NCBI GenBank assembly: GCA_937928585.1
Contig: CALEZK010000357.1
Span: 1 to 9,049, forward strand
Length of the DNA stretch: 9,049 bases
Source: an uncultured bacterium
GTDB lineage: Bacteria; Hydrogenedentota; Hydrogenedentia; Hydrogenedentales; SLHB01
Direction: 5' to 3'
The translations under genes and the position numbers were made by a program. The first letter of the stretch is position 1, and each line of letters opens with the position of its first letter. Below, in pieces: positions 6,779-9,049 of the stretch. The notes beneath the pieces were generated by a model. That model saw only the letters and a list, made by a program, of their open reading frames with translations, did not search any database and had not been told where the DNA came from.

Positions 6779-6807
6779 TTGACAATAAGCACTGGCTCCA
6801 TTGTATT
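6779..6807 (+). promoter_or_regulatory. Candidate sigma-70-type promoter for the sugar dehydrogenase gene
   Basis: A perfect -35 element TTGACA (6779-6784) is followed after 17 bases by TGTATT (6802-6807), which matches four of six bases of the -10 consensus. Transcription would begin near 6814 and give a leader of about 200 bases before GTG 7015. This rests on consensus matching only. Confidence 0.4.
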
Positions 6808-6824
6808 CATACCTATGTGATGTA

Positions 6825-6854
6825 TTGCGTTTTTCGTAGTATATCCAGTATGAT
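6825..6854 (+). promoter_or_regulatory. Second candidate promoter with a strong -10 element
   Basis: TATGAT (6849-6854) matches five of six -10 bases. TTGCGT (6825-6830), 18 bases upstream, keeps only the TTG of the -35 consensus. It lies within 50 bases of the first candidate, so the two may be alternatives or act in tandem. Confidence 0.3.
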
Positions 6855-6989
6855 TAGGGCCAAGGTGTGGACGCCATAAGTAGTTATGACTGATCTCGAC
6901 GGGCGAACAGGCTGCAATTGATCGCAGGATCGGTCTTGACAAATCTGGCGTTAGAATCGGTGTGACAGCGGGGGAGGCTGTCTGCTGAT

Positions 6990-6999
6990 CCCAATTGGG
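6990..6999. promoter_or_regulatory. 10-bp palindrome next to the dehydrogenase ribosome binding site
   Basis: CCCAATTGGG is perfectly self-complementary and ends two bases before the GGGAGG ribosome binding site. It has no loop, so it is more likely a DNA site than an RNA hairpin. Chance occurrence is quite possible. Confidence 0.2.
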
Positions 7000-7000
7000 C

Positions 7001-7006
7001 GGGAGG
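7001..7006 (+). promoter_or_regulatory. Ribosome binding site deciding the dehydrogenase start
   Basis: GGGAGG stands eight bases before GTG 7015 and only two before an in-frame TTG at 7009. This selects GTG as the start and places the signal peptide directly at the N-terminus. Confidence 0.65.
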
Positions 7007-7014
7007 TATTGCTC

Positions 7015-9049
7015 GTGGGATTCGTGCGATCGGCTTGTCTTTTTATCGTTTTCATTTTGGTTGCCGTGGCGAGTGCGAGCGCGCTTCCGGACGGTTTTCA
7101 GGTGAAACCGTTGTGGACGAACATTAATCAACCCACGGCAGTTTGCTTCGCGCCGGATGGTCGCGTGTTTATGGCCGAGAAACTTGGCTATATCCGCACG
7201 TTCGACAGCATCAACGATCCGAGTTCCGTAACCGTTGCCGATCTCAGCAATCGTGTGTGGAGTTTTCACGATCACGGACTGCTCGGGCTGGAAGTCGATC
7301 CCCAGTTTCCTTCGCGACCTTACCTCTACGTCTTGTATTCGCTGCGTGGTGCTCCAGGGGGTAGGTTGTCTCGACTGACGATCAACACGTCCACCTTTCA
7401 AATGACAGGTCAGGAAACCGTTCTGATTCAAGATTGGGCGCAAGTCTATCCAAGTCATTCCATTGGCGATCTCAATTTTGGTCCTGAAGGCGCGCTTTAC
7501 TTAACAGCAGGCGATGGCGCGAGCTTCAATTTTGTCGAGTGGGGGCAAGATGAGCCATTCAATCCAGATGGAAGCCCTCTCGGCGGAATCGACATACCGG
7601 ATCCCGTAAACGAAGGTGGTGCGCTGCGGAGTCAGGATATTCGGAGCACTGGTGACCCGCTAGGGCTAAGCGGCACGTTGGTGCGCGTGAACCCGGACAC
7701 AGGGGCTGCATGGCCGGGCAATCCACTCGCGGGCGGCAGTACGAGTGATGATCGCATACTCGCGTATGGGCTGCGTAATCCTTTTCGGTTTGCAATAAAT
7801 AACGCGACCGGTCACGTTTGGATATGTGATGTTGGTTGGAACACATGGGAAGAGTTGAATCGCGTTCCATTCCCATTTACAAGTCCAGTTCCGAACTTCG
7901 GCTGGCCCGCATATGAAGGCGTTGGGCGGCAGCCCGGCTATGACGGTGCAAACCTTCCCCTGTTGGAATCGCTTTATGCTGAAGGCACCGCAACCCCGCC
8001 ATTTTATACTTATCAGCACGTTGGAGGTGCTGCGATAACCGGCGCGGAATTCTATATGGGAGGGGACTATCCTCCGCAGTACGACGGCGCGTTGTTTCTC
8101 GGGGATCATGCGCGGGGCGACTTACGCGTCATGTTCCCGGACGCGAACGGGCACCCGAATCCGAATTCGATACTGACCTTTATTCCGAACGGCCTCTCCG
8201 TCGTGGATATTCAGGTTGGTCCGGGCGGGGACATTTTCTTCATCGATATTGATACGGGCGAGATTCGTCAGATCGAATACACCCAGGGCAATAATCCGCC
8301 CACCGCCGTAATCCAGGCGAGCGTCTACAGCGGCAACGCGCCGTTGCTCGTGAACTTCAGCGGGGCGCAGTCGAGCGACCCCGATGCTGGCGATTCCCTG
8401 ACTTATTCGTGGGACCTGAACGGCGACGGAACATTTGGAGATTCGACCGCGATCGCTCCGTCATATACGTACACTCAGTCAGGAACGTTTTCGGCAAAAC
8501 TTCGCGTGACAGATGAAAGCGGTGTATCGGACACCGCGACAGCAAATATCAGCGTGGACAATCGTCCGCCGGTGCCGGAGATTTTGACACCCTCTGTATC
8601 GTTGAATTGGCGAACAAACGACATCATTCAATACTCCGGGCGAGCAATCGATCCCGAGACGGGCGAGATGCCCGCGTCGCAATTGTCCTGGGAAGTTATT
8701 CTTCATCACTGCGCTGACATTGCGTTTACGGATTGCCATAATCACCGCACGCACGAAGCAGTCGGTGTGGATGCTGGAGCATTCATCGCCATCGATCATG
8801 AGTATCCGTGCTACCTGGAGATCCGGTTGACGGCAACGGAGCCGGGCGCGAACGGGGCGAGCGCAACGACATCGCTGGAGCTTTTTCCTGATCTGACTAC
8901 TGTGACGTTGTTGACGAACCCTCCAGGCCTTGAAGTTGGCATGTTCTCCGTTACGGGACCTGCACCGCTTGTGAAAGAGGGAATCGTCAGCGGCGTCACG
9001 GCGGTTTCGGCTACTTCGCCACAGACCTTGAATGGCCAGACTTACGTGT
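7015..9049 (+). CDS. Secreted PQQ-dependent sugar (glucose/sorbosone) dehydrogenase with PKD domain (3' partial)
   Basis: The frame is open from GTG 7015 to the right edge (678 codons, no stop). A signal peptide fills residues 1-23 (hydrophobic core CLFIVFILVAVA, cleavage after ASA). Residues about 24-422 form a six-bladed propeller of the soluble glucose/sorbosone dehydrogenase type, which oxidises sugars with PQQ and calcium: DHGLLGLEVDP, SHSIGDLNFGPEGALYLTAGDG with candidate catalytic His148, then AYGLRNPFRF with Arg254-Asn255 equivalent to the PQQ-binding Arg-Asn, DVGWNTWEELNRV and FGWPAYEG. Residues about 428-516 are a PKD domain (PPTAVI, SSDPDAGDSLTYSWDLNGDG). Residues 517 onward are beta-rich, with a His/Cys cluster (HHC at 564-566, CHNHRTH at 574-580, DHEYPC at 594-599). 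The protein should act outside the cytoplasm, perhaps bound to polysaccharide or the cell surface. PQQ biosynthesis genes are not in the window. Confidence 0.88.
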   Translation, partial: MGFVRSACLFIVFILVAVASASALPDGFQVKPLWTNINQPTAVCFAPDGRVFMAEKLGYIRTFDSINDPSSVTVADLSNRVWSFHDHGLLGLEVDPQFPSRPYLYVLYSLRGAPGGRLSRLTINTSTFQMTGQETVLIQDWAQVYPSHSIGDLNFGPEGALYLTAGDGASFNFVEWGQDEPFNPDGSPLGGIDIPDPVNEGGALRSQDIRSTGDPLGLSGTLVRVNPDTGAAWPGNPLAGGSTSDDRILAYGLRNPFRFAINNATGHVWICDVGWNTWEELNRVPFPFTSPVPNFGWPAYEGVGRQPGYDGANLPLLESLYAEGTATPPFYTYQHVGGAAITGAEFYMGGDYPPQYDGALFLGDHARGDLRVMFPDANGHPNPNSILTFIPNGLSVVDIQVGPGGDIFFIDIDTGEIRQIEYTQGNNPPTAVIQASVYSGNAPLLVNFSGAQSSDPDAGDSLTYSWDLNGDGTFGDSTAIAPSYTYTQSGTFSAKLRVTDESGVSDTATANISVDNRPPVPEILTPSVSLNWRTNDIIQYSGRAIDPETGEMPASQLSWEVILHHCADIAFTDCHNHRTHEAVGVDAGAFIAIDHEYPCYLEIRLTATEPGANGASATTSLELFPDLTTVTLLTNPPGLEVGMFSVTGPAPLVKEGIVSGVTAVSATSPQTLNGQTYV

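Larger units (their letters stand above)
6408..7014. other. Divergent intergenic region, about 600 bases, apparently non-coding
   Basis: This is the only long gap in the window and separates the leftward DUF4432 gene from the rightward dehydrogenase gene. A rightward open frame at 6413-6658 and a long leftward one through 6724-7458 have no family likeness, no plausible ribosome binding site and unnatural composition, so I treat both as chance. The left third holds two inverted repeats, the middle two candidate rightward promoters, and the right end the dehydrogenase leader. I found no rho-independent terminator, tRNA or recognised riboswitch. The stretch 6545-6775 shows nothing I can name. 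Confidence 0.7.

Noticed and set aside
6936..6957. TTGACA with TAGAAT as a promoter for the dehydrogenase
   Set aside because: The spacer is only 10 bases, far short of the 16-18 needed for sigma-70. The elements are probably coincidental.
6724..7458. Leftward 244-codon open frame across the intergenic region and the start of the dehydrogenase
   Set aside because: About 440 bases are antisense to a well-supported signal peptide and propeller. The translated sequence is low quality, with no recognisable domain.
1..9049. Sigma-28 promoters (TAAA, about 15 bases, GCCGATAA) driven by the local FliA
   Set aside because: Scanning for GCCGAT gave only intragenic partial matches without a proper -35. 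No flagellar late promoter is supported in this window.

Overview
The window reads as bacterial chromosome of moderately high GC, densely packed, with no mobile element, CRISPR array, tRNA or rRNA visible. The gene content (a FliM/FliY switch pair, a sigma-28 gene, a SwrB-like membrane protein, a FliK-like/FhlB pair, then a DUF4432 sugar-epimerase-like gene and a secreted PQQ sugar dehydrogenase with a PKD domain) suggests a flagellated, saccharolytic environmental bacterium. The FliY, SwrB-like and FhlB genes are best known from Firmicutes. The DUF4432 gene and the secreted dehydrogenase fit planctomycete-like or Hydrogenedentota-like lineages better. That placement is a guess from gene style and I could not test it.

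Region 1 (1-5274, + strand) is one compact flagellar cluster: fliM (5' end cut by the window edge), fliY/fliN, fliA, a small unrecognised protein, a SwrB/DUF6115-like membrane coiled-coil protein, a FliK-like hook-length protein and a FlhB C-terminal-domain paralogue (FhlB). Gaps are 25 bases or less, and fliA and the next gene overlap in a TGATG junction, so a single operon is likely. FliM and FliY belong to the rotor C-ring. FliA would transcribe late flagellar genes. The last three genes plausibly act on the flagellar type III export gate and hook-length switching.

Region 2 (5271-6407, - strand) is a DUF4432 galactose-mutarotase-fold protein, convergent with the flagellar cluster. The two genes share one TTAA that supplies both stop codons.

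Region 3 (6408-7014) is a divergent intergenic region of about 600 bases. It holds two strong inverted repeats just upstream of the DUF4432 gene, two candidate sigma-70-type promoters pointing right, and a short palindrome next to the ribosome binding site of the last gene.

Region 4 (7015-9049, + strand, running off the window) encodes a secreted PQQ-type glucose/sorbosone dehydrogenase fused to a PKD domain and a His/Cys-containing C-terminal region. With the DUF4432 gene it suggests a carbohydrate-use locus that merely abuts the flagellar operon. I see no clearly new system. The most uncharacterised items are the small protein after fliA, the structured leader of the DUF4432 gene, and the C-terminal part of the dehydrogenase.
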